A stretch of 64,000 nucleotides of DNA from Saccharopolyspora oryzae (GCF_027853915.1 NZ_JAQGLA010000034.1:1-64000), one strand, 5' to 3'. Counted from the stretch's first letter, positions 53,001 through 61,976 are shown. Made by a program: numbers and translations. Notes: a model not told the origin generated them from the letters alone.

Positions 53001-53249
53001 TCAGTCGATGAGCCCCACCACCGCACCGGCGCTGAGCACCTCACCGGCCCGCGCCTGGTGCCAGAGCGTCCCGGTGGCCAGCGCCAGCACCCACCCGACG
53101 ACCTCGCCGTCCGTCCCGACCTCGGCCAACCGGTCACCGACGTGCACAGAGCTCCCGTCGGCGGCCAGCCACCGCACCAGCACCCCGCGCACCGGAGCCC
53201 GGTTCGCCACCGGACGACGCCGCAATTCCGGAAACACCAACTCGGTCAT
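53001..53249 (-). CDS. Lipoyl/biotinyl-like domain protein lacking the attachment lysine
   Basis: 82 aa. The hammerhead pattern of a lipoyl domain is visible: VRGVLVRWLAADGSSVHVGDRLAEVGTDGEVVGWVLA, then GEVLSAGAVVGLID. At the turn where DKA carries lipoate or biotin, this protein reads TDGEVVG with no lysine, so it is probably unmodified. ATG at 53249 follows AAGGGGGG; the frame from 53330 is rejected. It lies upstream of the thiD riboswitch on the same strand. Function unknown. Confidence 0.65.
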   Translation of the reverse strand: MTELVFPELRRRPVANRAPVRGVLVRWLAADGSSVHVGDRLAEVGTDGEVVGWVLALATGTLWHQARAGEVLSAGAVVGLID

Positions 53250-53385
53250 CCGCGCCCCCCTTTCCGCGAACACCCCAGCATCACCCCGGCCGTCCGCGCC
53301 AACAAGGAGCGCGGAACCGAACCAACCCAATGGCCCACGGCCAACCGGACCAAAGCACCAACTCGATCAGCGCGGCGTTTCGCCT

Positions 53386-53447
53386 GGTCATCACCCGTGA
53401 GCACTTTGGGGGGCTATAGCAACTCAAAGTACTCACGGGTGGTGACC
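53386..53447. repeat. Dispersed palindrome family A, copy 5
   Basis: A 62-nt inverted repeat with outer arms GGTCATCACCCGTGAG and complement with few mismatches. It lies 16 bp beyond the stop of the hydrolase gene. Its flank GTTTCGCCTGGT also flanks copy 2. Confidence 0.92.
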
Positions 53448-53462
53448 TGCGGAAACAGCGAC

Positions 53463-54251
53463 CTAGGGGAGATGGCGGCGGAACCAGGCGGTCAGGCCGG
53501 CGTCCACCTCGTGGGCCAGCGGCAGCTGGGGTGCGGGCTCGATGCCGGGCTCGTCGGCGAGCGGATGCGCCAGGCCCGGGACGGACAGCAGCTCGGCCCG
53601 CTCCCCCACGGCGTCGACGAGGCTCACCGCGTCGGCGCGCAGCGGTGGATCGTCGAGCTCGCCGCTGACGACCAGCAGCGGCGCGCGCTCGGCGATGGTG
53701 CCCGCCTTGGCGATGAAGTCCAGGTCGTCGGCCGCCCGGGCGGATTCGGCGTCGTAGGAGTACTCGCCCGGGAACATGTCGACGACGGTCCGGATCCGGA
53801 TGGCGGAGTTCACCACGGCTGCGGCGAAGACCGGAATCGCGGTGTCGGCGAGGATCCGCAGCGCAACGGCCCCACCGAGCGAGCCGCCGAGCACACCGAT
53901 CGGGCCGTCGTCGACCGGCAGCTGCGCGCGGATCGAGTCCAGCGCGGCCGGGAGCTCCTCGCTCGCCTGCTGGACGAACGGGTGGAACACCGACATCAGC
54001 GGATCCTCGCGGAGCAGCGCCAAACCGGCGTCCATGCTGCCGTCGACCATGCGCGCCCCGCACATCGGCATCGCGAGGTGCACCCGCCACGCGGGCACGT
54101 CGTGCATCGGCAGCGCAGCGGCGAACGCGGCGTCCGACCTCGGCGCGTCGAGCATGTGCCAGGTGACGATCAGCGGGGCCGGACCACCGGTGGCCGGCGG
54201 CAAGGCGGTGAACGGCACGCCCGCAGCGGTGCCGGTGATCGGTGAGTTCAT
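53463..54251 (-). CDS. Alpha/beta hydrolase
   Basis: 262 aa. The nucleophile elbow GVLGGSLGGAVAL (Ser), an acid in VVSGELDDPPL and the final His in VPGLAHPLADE fit the alpha/beta hydrolase triad. The N-terminus IVTWHMLDAPRSDAAFAAALP is the usual strand-loop before the oxyanion hole. The minus-strand TACCGT lies 6 nt before the ATG at 54251, so the gene is probably leaderless and the longer frame from 54278 is wrong. The substrate is unknown. Confidence 0.85.
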   Translation of the reverse strand: MNSPITGTAAGVPFTALPPATGGPAPLIVTWHMLDAPRSDAAFAAALPMHDVPAWRVHLAMPMCGARMVDGSMDAGLALLREDPLMSVFHPFVQQASEELPAALDSIRAQLPVDDGPIGVLGGSLGGAVALRILADTAIPVFAAAVVNSAIRIRTVVDMFPGEYSYDAESARAADDLDFIAKAGTIAERAPLLVVSGELDDPPLRADAVSLVDAVGERAELLSVPGLAHPLADEPGIEPAPQLPLAHEVDAGLTAWFRRHLP

Positions 54252-54463
54252 GCGACCACGGTATGACCGCGGCCACACCGCGGCGCCCGCTTACGCGATC
54301 AGCGGAATCCGCTTCACAGCGGGCGAAATCAGCGCACCGGCCGACCCGATCACCACCGCGGGCGCAATCGTGGTCCGGAGATCAGGAGAAAGCGATCGAA
54401 TTCACACGGTGAAGGGGCCCACCGGTGGGCAAGGGGACCCTTCGTGGAGGACTAAACTCGGCG

Positions 54464-55201
54464 ATGATGGAAACCACGACCGATGCACCGAGCTTCGCCC
54501 GTTCCCGGCGGCCCCGCCGACCGGAGGATCCCGCGCGGATCTGGGCTCCGCTGGCGGACCTGACCGAAGCCGCGGTCGCCGCGGCCGGATCCGGGACCGT
54601 GGCGATCACCCGCGGCTTCGACCGCAACAGCCGACTGCGCGCCAAGGCGCTGCGCGATCTGCTGGAGCAGCGCGACGTCCCCTCGATCGAGGTGACTCCG
54701 GCGGTGGGCAGCGACCGGCTGCTGGCCGACGTCGACGTCACCGCGGTGGTCAACCTGATCGGTGCCGAGTCGTGGCAGCCGTACCGCATCGCCGCGCAGC
54801 TGCGCGCCCCGGTGCTCAGCCCGAAGCCGGGCGAGACCGCGGGCGAGCAGGTCACCCGCGACGTGATCGCGCTGGCCGGTGACTCCGGCAAGCGCGACGT
54901 GGCGCTCTCGCACGTCGCGGTGCGCTCCGAGGACCCCGCCGGCCAGCTGACGCTCACCTACAACGGCGAGCAGCTGACCCTCACCGGCGGCTGGCTGACC
55001 GTGGCCGTGCAGGGGCACGAGCTGCAGGTGCAGGTCGGTGGCGCGGGCATCGCCGAGCAGTCGATCACCACTGCCGAGCTCCGGGTGGAGACGGCCGAGG
55101 CGCCGCACCGCCTGGTGCGCGACGAGCTCCCGATCGCCGACCTCGAAGGCGCGGTCACCTTCACCGCCGAGCCCGAGGGCCTGGTCGTCCGACCGGTCTG
55201 A
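54464..55201 (+). CDS. Conserved hypothetical protein
   Basis: 245 aa, not recognised. The N-terminal half alternates strands and helices (GTVAITRGFDRNSRLRAKALRDLLEQR, VTAVVNLIGAESW), like a Rossmann-type domain. The C-terminal half is beta-rich (LTLTYNGEQLTLTGGWLTVAVQGHELQVQV), like a diacylglycerol-kinase C-terminal sandwich, but no glycine-rich GGDGT motif is visible. TAAACT 5 nt before the ATG suggests a leaderless mRNA. A strong terminator follows. Confidence 0.7.
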   Translation: MMETTTDAPSFARSRRPRRPEDPARIWAPLADLTEAAVAAAGSGTVAITRGFDRNSRLRAKALRDLLEQRDVPSIEVTPAVGSDRLLADVDVTAVVNLIGAESWQPYRIAAQLRAPVLSPKPGETAGEQVTRDVIALAGDSGKRDVALSHVAVRSEDPAGQLTLTYNGEQLTLTGGWLTVAVQGHELQVQVGGAGIAEQSITTAELRVETAEAPHRLVRDELPIADLEGAVTFTAEPEGLVVRPV

Positions 55202-55220
55202 TCGCCTCGAGCACCACGTT

Positions 55221-55249
55221 GGCGCCGGGCAGTCGCCCGGCGCCTTTTT
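55221..55249 (+). terminator. Rho-independent terminator
   Basis: A 10-bp GC stem (GGCGCCGGGC and complement), AGTC loop and a TTTTT run, 20 bp after the stop of the hypothetical gene. Confidence 0.93.
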
Positions 55250-55370
55250 GGTTCCTGAGCTGGGATTTCTGGAATATTCCGAAAACCGCCGTCACGCCTG
55301 GTGCGTTGCGCCGTCCCTCGATCAACACCGCGCGGGAGGCGCGCACTGCACCAGGGGAGGCTGGGGAATC

Positions 55371-55568
55371 GTGGAGCCCACCAAGGAGTGGCACGTGAGC
55401 TGCCGCGATGTCGCAGGGAGGCGGCGGGACTTGTCGGTGTTCATCAACCAGGGGGACGTCGTGCTGGTGGCGCCCCCCGGCGAGACCGCGGTGCTCTCGC
55501 CGCTGGAGGTCGGACGGCTGCGGGCGGTGCTGCGCGACGCGGTCGTGTCGGCGGCCGATCAGGACTGA
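55371..55568 (+). CDS. Small hypothetical protein
   Basis: 65 aa from a GTG at 55371, with GGGGAGG about 10 nt upstream. The sequence has a short beta part (LSVFINQGDVVLVAPPGETAVLSP) and a helix (LEVGRLRAVLRDAVVSAAD). Small proteins with this GD-VVLVAPPGE pattern are widespread in actinomycetes as uncharacterised regulators, in my recollection. No function can be assigned. It is followed after 80 bp by the acyl-CoA ligase. Confidence 0.68.
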   Translation: MEPTKEWHVSCRDVAGRRRDLSVFINQGDVVLVAPPGETAVLSPLEVGRLRAVLRDAVVSAADQD

Positions 55569-55609
55569 CCGGGACGGCCTCTTCCCAGCACCGAGCTGTT
55601 TGGGTAAGT

Positions 55610-55627
55610 ATCTACTCTCGAGTAGCT
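55610..55627. promoter_or_regulatory. Palindromic site before the acyl-CoA ligase
   Basis: CTACTCTCGAGTAG has perfect 5-bp arms around CTCG and lies ~20-40 bp before the ligase start, a typical place for a TetR-type operator. No regulator gene is adjacent. Confidence 0.3.
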
Positions 55628-55648
55628 CTGCGACCGAGAGGTGGATGC

Positions 55649-57286
55649 GTGAGCGTGTTGAGGCAGCGGGTCGGGAACGTGCTCCACCGCGTGGTGCCGG
55701 GCTTGCACACGACGTTCATCCTGGCCAAGCAAGGCGTCATCCGGCCGCTGCGGCCGGACAAGGTGCTGCGGATCGTCCGCGCCTGGCGCCACTGGGGCAT
55801 CACCCCGCCGCTCGGCTTCGCGATCGGCGCGGTGCGGTACCCGGACCGCGCGGCGGTGATCGACGAGCGCGGCGCGTTCAGCTACGCCGAGCTCGAGCAG
55901 CGCACCTCGCGGCTGGCCAACGGCCTGCGCAAGCGCGTCAAGCGCGGCACCCGCATCGGCATCCTGTGCCGCAACCACCACGGACCGGTCGAGACGATGG
56001 TGGCCGCGGCCAAGCTCGGCGTGGACGTGGTGCTGCTCAACACCGGGCTGAGCGGCCAGCAGCTGGCCGACGTGATCACCCAGCAGCAGGTCGGCGTCCT
56101 GGTCCTGGACGCCGAGTTCCGCGCCCAGCTGCCCGAGCTGCCCGACGAGGTCGACCAGGTGCTGGCCTGGACCGACGGCACCACCCGGCGCGACACGCTG
56201 GAACACCTGATCGCCACGTCCTCGCCGCGGCGCCCGGCCAAACCGCGCCGGCACGCCCGGATGATCGTGCTGACCTCCGGCACCACCGGCACGCCCAAGG
56301 GCGCGCGCCGGCCGGACCCGCCCAGCCTGAGCCCGGCCGCCTCGATCCTGTCCCGCCTGCCGCTGACCAGCGGCGAGCGGATGCTGGTCTGCGCACCGCT
56401 GTTCCACACCTGGGGCCTGGCCGCCTTCCAGCTGGGCGCCGTGCTCAACTCGACGCTGGTGCTGCGCCGCAAGTTCGAACCCGAGCAGGCGCTGGCCTCC
56501 GTGCAGCGCAACCAGATCACCGCGCTGTTCGCGGTGCCCGTGATGCTCCAGCGCCTCCTGGACCTGCCCGAAGCGATCCGCGACCGCTACGACCACAGCA
56601 CGCTGCGGATCGTGGCGAGCAGCGGTTCCGCGCTGCCCGCCGACCTGGCGACCCGGTTCCAGCGCGCCTTCGGCAACGTGCTCTACAACCTCTACGGCTC
56701 GACCGAGGTCTCGTGGGTCAGCATCGCCAACCCGAGCGACCTGCGCGCCGCACCGGGCACCGCTGGCCGTCCGCCGCGCGGCACGACGGTGCGCATCCTC
56801 GCCGAGGACGGGAGCCAGGTGAAGCGCGGCGAGACCGGACGCATCTTCGCCGGCAACAACATGCTCTTCGAGGGCTACACCAACGGCGGGCGCCGGGAGG
56901 TCGTGGACGGCCTGATGTCCACCGGTGACCTCGGTCGCACCGACTCGTCCGGTCGGCTGTTCGTCGTCGGCCGCGAGGACGACATGATCATCTCCGGTGG
57001 CGAGAACGTCTACCCCAAGGAGACCGAGGACGCCATCGGCCGCCTGCCGGAGGTGTCCGAGACGGCCGTCATCGGCGTCGACGACCCGGACTTCGGCCAG
57101 CGGCTCGCCGCGTTCGTGGTGCTCCGCCCCGGCCAGGACCTCGACGCCGAGCAGGTGCGCGACCGGGTCCGCGACCGGCTGTCGAAGTTCGCGCTGCCGC
57201 GGGACGTGATCTTCCTGGACGAGCTGCCCCGCAACGCCACCGGCAAGGTCGTGCCCCGCGAACTCCGCGAACGGCTCGGAACATGA
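55649..57286 (+). CDS. Acyl-CoA synthetase (AMP-forming, FadD type)
   Basis: 545 aa. Motifs are MIVLTSGTTGTPKGA (ATP loop), YNLYGSTEVSW, STGDLG, GREDDMIISGGENVYPKETED and PRNATGKVVPREL with the catalytic C-terminal Lys. It activates a carboxylic acid as adenylate and transfers it to CoA. GTG at 55649 follows GAGAGGTGG. The N-terminal ~50 residues form a basic amphipathic extension (LRQRVGNVLHRVVPGLH) found in mycobacterial-type FadD proteins. The acid substrate is unknown. Confidence 0.93.
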   Translation: MSVLRQRVGNVLHRVVPGLHTTFILAKQGVIRPLRPDKVLRIVRAWRHWGITPPLGFAIGAVRYPDRAAVIDERGAFSYAELEQRTSRLANGLRKRVKRGTRIGILCRNHHGPVETMVAAAKLGVDVVLLNTGLSGQQLADVITQQQVGVLVLDAEFRAQLPELPDEVDQVLAWTDGTTRRDTLEHLIATSSPRRPAKPRRHARMIVLTSGTTGTPKGARRPDPPSLSPAASILSRLPLTSGERMLVCAPLFHTWGLAAFQLGAVLNSTLVLRRKFEPEQALASVQRNQITALFAVPVMLQRLLDLPEAIRDRYDHSTLRIVASSGSALPADLATRFQRAFGNVLYNLYGSTEVSWVSIANPSDLRAAPGTAGRPPRGTTVRILAEDGSQVKRGETGRIFAGNNMLFEGYTNGGRREVVDGLMSTGDLGRTDSSGRLFVVGREDDMIISGGENVYPKETEDAIGRLPEVSETAVIGVDDPDFGQRLAAFVVLRPGQDLDAEQVRDRVRDRLSKFALPRDVIFLDELPRNATGKVVPRELRERLGT

Positions 57287-57334
57287 CCTGGACGGATGCA
57301 CGATCACACCTCGTGGCGAGCTAGGCTGCCTCGG

Positions 57335-57976
57335 GTGAATGACCGTCTAGTGTGGATCGACTGCGAAATGACCGGTCTCGATCTCAGCAAGGACGCGCTG
57401 ATCGAGATCGCCGCCCTGGTCACCGATGCCGACCTGAACATCCTCGGCGAAGGCGTGGACATCGTCATCCACGCCGACGACGAAACCCTGGCCGGGATGC
57501 CCGAGGTGGTCCGGGACATGCACGAGCGCTCGGGGCTCACCGAAGAGGTGCGGCAGTCCTCGGTGACCCTGGCCGAAGCCGAACAGCAGGTGCTGGACTA
57601 CATCCGCCAGCACGTCCCGGACGGGCGCTCGGCCCCGCTGGCGGGCAACTCCATCGCCACCGACCGGGGCTTCATCTCCCGCGACATGCCGCGGCTGGAC
57701 TCCCACCTGCACTACCGGATGGTCGACGTGTCGTCCATCAAGGAGCTGTGCCGGCGCTGGTACCCGCGGATCTACTACGCGCAGCCGGAGAAGGGCCTGG
57801 CGCACCGCGCGCTGGCCGACATCCGGGAGTCGATCCGCGAGCTCGCCTACTACCGGCGCACCGCGTTCGTCCCGCAGCCCGGTCCGACCAGCGAGCAGGC
57901 CCAGGCCGTCGCGGCGGAGCTGCTGCAGGCCGACAGCGCGGAGGCCGCCGGGAAGCAGCCCGAAAACGGCCGCTGA
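57335..57976 (+). CDS. orn: Oligoribonuclease
   Basis: 213 aa. DEDDh exonuclease motifs are visible: [11 protein letters not shown] (Asp, Glu), [26 protein letters not shown] and [14 protein letters not shown] (His, Asp). It degrades di- to pentanucleotides, the last step of RNA decay and of cyclic-di-GMP turnover. GTG at 57335 has TAGGCT 7 nt upstream, so the gene is probably leaderless. Its placement directly before tRNA-His is common in actinobacteria. Confidence 0.97.
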   Translation: MNDRLVWIDCEMTGLDLSKDALIEIAALVTDADLNILGEGVDIVIHADDETLAGMPEVVRDMHERSGLTEEVRQSSVTLAEAEQQVLDYIRQHVPDGRSAPLAGNSIATDRGFISRDMPRLDSHLHYRMVDVSSIKELCRRWYPRIYYAQPEKGLAHRALADIRESIRELAYYRRTAFVPQPGPTSEQAQAVAAELLQADSAEAAGKQPENGR

Positions 57977-58089
57977 CCAGCGGTGAGGCCGTTAACCGGA
58001 GCCCGCGGAAAACCGCGTGACGGCGCACGCTAGTATATGAGCGTTGCTTCGGAAGGCGGCCTCCACGAGGCCAGCTCCGAGCGGCCGAG

Positions 58090-58165
58090 GTGGGTGTAGC
58101 TCAGTCGGTAGAGCACTGGGTTGTGGTCCCAGGTGTCGCGGGTTCGATTCCCGTCACTCACCCCA
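58090..58165 (+). tRNA. tRNA-His (anticodon GTG)
   Basis: The acceptor stem pairs GTGGGTG with CACTCAC (one G-T pair). The anticodon arm is CTGGG-TTGTGGT-CCCAG. The discriminator is C and CCA is encoded. An extra G at 58089 supplies the tRNA-His G-1. Confidence 0.97.
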
Positions 58166-58171
58166 AAGCCG

Positions 58172-58206
58172 AATGAGGCCTGATTCCCCGCGAATCAGGC
58201 CTCATT
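58172..58206. terminator. Terminator after tRNA-His
   Basis: A 14-bp perfect stem (AATGAGGCCTGATT and complement) with a 7-nt loop and a short T run, right after the tRNA. Confidence 0.88.
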
Positions 58207-58230
58207 TGCATTTCCGGACCAATAGGTGCG

Positions 58231-58270
58231 AAGAAAAGGGCCCCGCTCGCCGGAGCGGGGCCCTTTTCTT
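58231..58270. terminator. Bidirectional terminator at the L,D-transpeptidase 3' end
   Basis: An 18-bp perfect stem (AAGAAAAGGGCCCCGCTC and complement), 4-nt loop, T-rich on both strands. It lies 19 bp past the transpeptidase stop. Confidence 0.93.
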
Positions 58271-58288
58271 CAGCCGGTCAGCTGCGGG

Positions 58289-59485
58289 TCACCTGTTGCC
58301 CGCGACCCACTGGTCCCACGGCACCTGCCAGTCCCCGAAGCCGTCCCAGGACTTCAGGTCCGGGCCGCCGGAGTTGGTGATCTCCACGACGTCGCCCTTC
58401 TTGAGCAGGTCGAAGATCCACTTGGCGTTGTCCATGCTCATGTTGATGCAACCGTGGCTGACGTTGCGGCGCCCCTGATCGGACACCGACCACGGCGCCG
58501 CGTGCAGGAACTCGCCACCGTTGGAGATCCGGACCGCCCACTGCACCTCGGTGCGGTAACCGCCCGCCTCGATCGGCAACCCGTACGTCGAGGAGTCCAT
58601 CACCTTCGTGGCGTGGTGCTCGGTGACCACGTGCACGCCGTTGTTGGACGGGAAGGACGGCTTGCCCAGCGCGACCGGCATCGTCCGGATCACCTGGCCG
58701 TTCTTCTCGATCGACATCTGGTGGGAAGCACCGTCGGCCTTCAGGATCACCGCGTCGCCGATCGTGATCGTCGCCTTGCGGTCCTCCTGGCCCCACACGC
58801 CGTTGCCCAGGTCGCGCCCGAAGACGTCGGCGTTGATGGTCACCTTGGTGCCCGGCTTCCAGTACTCCTTCGGCCGCCAGTGCACCTCGCGACTGTTGAA
58901 CCAGTAGAACGCGCCCTCGACGGCCGGTTCGGTCTGGATCTTGATCGCTTCCTCCGCCTTGGCCTTGTCCGGCGCCGGGGCGTCCTTGCTGAAGTAGAAC
59001 GCCAACGGCTGCCCGACCCCGACGGTCTGCCCGTCGAGCGGGTTCATCGACACGTAGCTCTGCTCGCCCGGCGACACCGTGGTGAACGTGGCCTGCTGGG
59101 TTATCCCCGGCCCGCTGGCGCCCTGCGCCGTCACCACCAGCGTGTAGGTCTTGCCGTAGCCGAGCTTCTCCCCCGCCGTCCAGCTCGCGCCGTCCTCGGC
59201 GATGGTGCCGGGCACCGGCTTGCCATCGGAGTTGGTCAGCTCCGCCTTGACGATCCGCCCGTTGGTCGCCTTCGCCGTGATCGGCCCGGCCGGGGCCACG
59301 TCCTTCGCCCCGTTCGTCGGCGCCAGCTCCAGCATCGGCGCCGGCGGCACGTCGTCGGACGAACCGGCCTCCGAACCAGCCCCGCTACACCCCGCGACCA
59401 ACAGCGCCACCACGCCGAAGATCAACATCGTCAACAGCCGTGAAACCCTCTCGGGACCCCCGACCGGATTACGCCACTCCCTCAT
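58289..59485 (-). CDS. L,D-transpeptidase lipoprotein (LdtMt2-like)
   Basis: 398 aa. The lipoprotein signal ends LLVAGC. Two Ig-like domains (~residues 50-150 and 150-250) precede the YkuD catalytic domain with HVVTEHHATKVMDSSTYGLP and the active-site motif SHGCINMS (Cys). The C-terminal WDGFGDWQVPWDQW cap is typical of mycobacterial LdtMt2. It forms 3-3 peptidoglycan crosslinks outside the membrane. ATG at 59485 has AGCGGA 8-9 nt upstream. It is monocistronic. Confidence 0.95.
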   Translation of the reverse strand: MREWRNPVGGPERVSRLLTMLIFGVVALLVAGCSGAGSEAGSSDDVPPAPMLELAPTNGAKDVAPAGPITAKATNGRIVKAELTNSDGKPVPGTIAEDGASWTAGEKLGYGKTYTLVVTAQGASGPGITQQATFTTVSPGEQSYVSMNPLDGQTVGVGQPLAFYFSKDAPAPDKAKAEEAIKIQTEPAVEGAFYWFNSREVHWRPKEYWKPGTKVTINADVFGRDLGNGVWGQEDRKATITIGDAVILKADGASHQMSIEKNGQVIRTMPVALGKPSFPSNNGVHVVTEHHATKVMDSSTYGLPIEAGGYRTEVQWAVRISNGGEFLHAAPWSVSDQGRRNVSHGCINMSMDNAKWIFDLLKKGDVVEITNSGGPDLKSWDGFGDWQVPWDQWVAGNR

Positions 59486-59764
59486 GAGCAACAGTCCGTC
59501 CGCTTAGAAGCACCACTAACCCCTGTGAACAGTGTGCCGCAAGTCCCCGACAGGTGACTAAGAGACCACGCCAACACACAGTGTGATCCGCGCAGGCCGA
59601 TCACCCGTCCAGCAGACGCGGAGCCCCACCCCGAGGTTGCCCCGCGAAGTCGACCAACCTCGCGGGCCCGGAGAACCCACCCCCCGTTCAAGCCCCTCCG
59701 GAGCCGTGCTAATCTTTTCCCCGTCGCCAGGGAGACCGACGCGGAAACCCGAAACGACAGGCCA

Positions 59765-59837
<73 letters not shown>

Positions 59838-59853
59838 CTCGACACAGCGAGAC

Positions 59854-59874
59854 GCCCTGCTCACGCAGGGCTTT
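59854..59874 (+). terminator. Hairpin after tRNA-Lys copy 1
   Basis: GCCCTGC-TCAC-GCAGGGC followed by TTT. The same hairpin follows copy 2. Confidence 0.7.
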
Positions 59875-59920
59875 CACTATGTCACCGGGAGACCGAACAG
59901 GAAACCCGACAACTGAACGA

Positions 59921-59993
<73 letters not shown>

Positions 59994-60006
59994 CTCGATA
60001 GTTGGG

Positions 60007-60030
60007 ACGCCCTGCTCACGCAGGGCGTTT
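60007..60030 (+). terminator. Hairpin after tRNA-Lys copy 2
   Basis: ACGCCCTGC-TCAC-GCAGGGCGT followed by TT; a 9-bp perfect stem. Confidence 0.78.
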
Positions 60031-60056
60031 CGCTATTTCTGTATCTCGTCATTATT

Positions 60057-60077
60057 TTGGGGGGTCGAACCCCCCAA
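60057..60077. terminator. GC-rich hairpin between tRNA-Lys and alkB
   Basis: A perfect 9-bp stem (TTGGGGGGT/ACCCCCCAA) with a 3-nt loop. The ~135 bp from here to the alkB stop show no gene. Confidence 0.6.
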
Positions 60078-60213
60078 GCCCCCCCACGGTGCGGGGGTTG
60101 CTTTTCGGACGTACCTCACCATGGGTGGTGTACCCGGCCTGGGTAGTCCTTGTGACGACGACCTGGCTCGGAGTGGGTTGTTGCTGTGGGGGCCTTTTGA
60201 TCTTGGGCTGCGG

Positions 60214-60849
60214 CTAGGTCAGGCCTGAGGTTCTCAGGGTTAGGTTCAGGCGGCCTTTTTTCATTCCTATTTCTGGGGTTGTTGCTGGGGTTGTTCTTAG
60301 GACTCCGTGGTAGGCCAGGCGGGTTGGGCCTCCGAAGACGAAGAGGTCTCCTGAGGACAGGGTGATGTCCTTGTGCGGTTTGTTCCTGTTCTCCGTGTTT
60401 CCGAAGCGGAAGAGGGCGTCGTCTCCGAGGCTCAGGGAGACCACCGGGGCGTTGCTTTGCTCGTCCTTGTCCTGGTGCATTCCCATCTTGGCCGACTCGT
60501 CGTAGAAGTTGATCAGGGCCGTGTCCGGGGTGTAGTCGGTGTTCAGTTGGTCGTAGGCGTCTGCGACCGCTCTTCTGCCCAGGTCTGCCAGCCAGGTCGG
60601 GAAGGGGAGCACTGGGGAGCCGTCGTCCGTCGTCTTCGAATAGCGGTACGGGGTCCAGTGCCAGCCGAGGCAGACCGTTCGGACCGACATCACCCCGCCG
60701 CTGGGGAGCTTCGGCGAGCGCATTCCCGCTCTCGCCCACTCCCGGCAGGCCTGCACCAGGTCGCGTTGTTCTTGCGGGGTCAGCCAGTCCGGGACGTGGA
60801 CCGCTCCCGGGGCGATCTCCGCTCTGGTTCGCGGGATCAGCGAATCCAT
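60214..60849 (-). CDS. alkB: AlkB-type 2-oxoglutarate/Fe(II) dioxygenase
   Basis: 211 aa. Motifs are GWHWTPYRYS, LINFYDESAKMGMHQDKDE (iron ligands in HxD), VVSLSLGDDALFRFG and the C-terminal HGVLRT..GRLNLTLR (His and 2-oxoglutarate-binding Arg). It removes alkyl groups from 1-methyladenine and 3-methylcytosine. ATG at 60849 has AGGAG 5 nt upstream. It is divergent from the FecB-type gene, from which 135 bp separate it. Confidence 0.95.
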   Translation of the reverse strand: MDSLIPRTRAEIAPGAVHVPDWLTPQEQRDLVQACREWARAGMRSPKLPSGGVMSVRTVCLGWHWTPYRYSKTTDDGSPVLPFPTWLADLGRRAVADAYDQLNTDYTPDTALINFYDESAKMGMHQDKDEQSNAPVVSLSLGDDALFRFGNTENRNKPHKDITLSSGDLFVFGGPTRLAYHGVLRTTPATTPEIGMKKGRLNLTLRTSGLT

Positions 60850-60933
60850 CGGCGCTCCTGTTCGCACATGACCCCATACTGGCAGTTCTCGCTGGTCGTG
60901 AGGACCGTCTCAGCACTGGATCACGCGGGTTCG

Positions 60934-60952
60934 TCAGGTTAGGCTCACCGAA
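60934..60952 (+). promoter_or_regulatory. Iron box before the siderophore-binding lipoprotein
   Basis: TCAGGTTAGGCTCACCGAA matches 16 of 19 consensus positions (TTAGGTTAGGCTAACCTAA) and lies 32 bp before the start codon. Confidence 0.75.
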
Positions 60953-60984
60953 CTTCGACACCTAGCGAACAGGCAGGAAGCACC

Positions 60985-61923
60985 ATGCTCCGTCCTCGTC
61001 GACTGCTCGCGGCGATCACCGCCGCGCTCGCTCTCGGCAGCGCCGCGGCGTGCGGCACGTCTGCACCCGACCAGCCCGCGCCGAACGGCGAAGGGCGCGT
61101 CATCACGCACGCCAAGGGGCAGACGACGATCGCCGGCACCCCGCAGCGCGTCGTCGTGCTCGACACCGGCGAACTCGACGCGACGCTGGCGCTGGGCGTC
61201 AAGCCCGTCGGCACCGTGCTGCCCGACGCCAACAAGTCCCTGCAGCCCTACCTGGCCGACAAGGCGGGCGACATCGAGATCGTCGGCACCATCGGCTCCC
61301 CCAACCTGGAGAAGATCGCCGCGCTCAAGCCGGACCTGATCCTGTCCAGCAAGGTCCGCGACGACGAGAACTACGAGGCGCTGAGCAAGATCGCGCCCAC
61401 GGTGTTCGCCGAAACCGTCGGCAAGACCTGGAAGGAGAACTTCCTGCTCGACGCCGACGCGCTGGGCAAGAAGGCCGAAGCGCAGCAGATCCTCGACAGC
61501 TACCAGCAGCGCGCCGCCGAGATCGGCAAGCAGGTCGGCGACCCGGCCGCGCAGCGGATCAGCATGCTGCGGTTCATCCCCGGCGACATCCGGATCTACG
61601 ACAAGGGCTCGTTCATCGGCACGATCCTCGCCGACACCGGCTTCAGCCGCCCGGCCGGCCAGGAGGTCGACCAGACGCACACCAAGATCAGCCGCGAGCA
61701 GATCTCCCAGGCCGACGGCGACCGGCTGTTCTACGCGGCCTACGGCGACAGCGCCAAGCAGCAGATGAACGACGTGGTCAACTCGGTGCAGTGGACGACC
61801 CTCGGCGCGGTGCGCGACGGCAAGGCCGTCGAGGTCCCCGACGACACCTGGTTCCTCGGCCTCGGCCCGATCGCGGCCAACCTGGTCCTCGACGACCTCC
61901 AGAAGCACCTCACCCAGCACTGA
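60985..61923 (+). CDS. FecB/FepB-type siderophore-binding lipoprotein
   Basis: 312 aa. A lipoprotein signal ends SAAAC. The mature protein has the class III binding-protein pattern: QRVVVLDTGELDATLALGVKPVG, SPNLEKIAALKPDLILSS and the C-terminal WTTLGAVRDGKAVEV. It captures ferric siderophore outside the membrane for an ABC importer; no permease or ATPase genes adjoin it here. AGGAAG precedes the ATG and an iron box lies upstream, linking it with the siderophore locus 12 kb away. Confidence 0.94.
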   Translation: MLRPRRLLAAITAALALGSAAACGTSAPDQPAPNGEGRVITHAKGQTTIAGTPQRVVVLDTGELDATLALGVKPVGTVLPDANKSLQPYLADKAGDIEIVGTIGSPNLEKIAALKPDLILSSKVRDDENYEALSKIAPTVFAETVGKTWKENFLLDADALGKKAEAQQILDSYQQRAAEIGKQVGDPAAQRISMLRFIPGDIRIYDKGSFIGTILADTGFSRPAGQEVDQTHTKISREQISQADGDRLFYAAYGDSAKQQMNDVVNSVQWTTLGAVRDGKAVEVPDDTWFLGLGPIAANLVLDDLQKHLTQH

Positions 61924-61976
61924 CCCACCGCGCCCGGGCACCCCACCCCGACACACCCGGGCGCGGGGGGAGGTGT

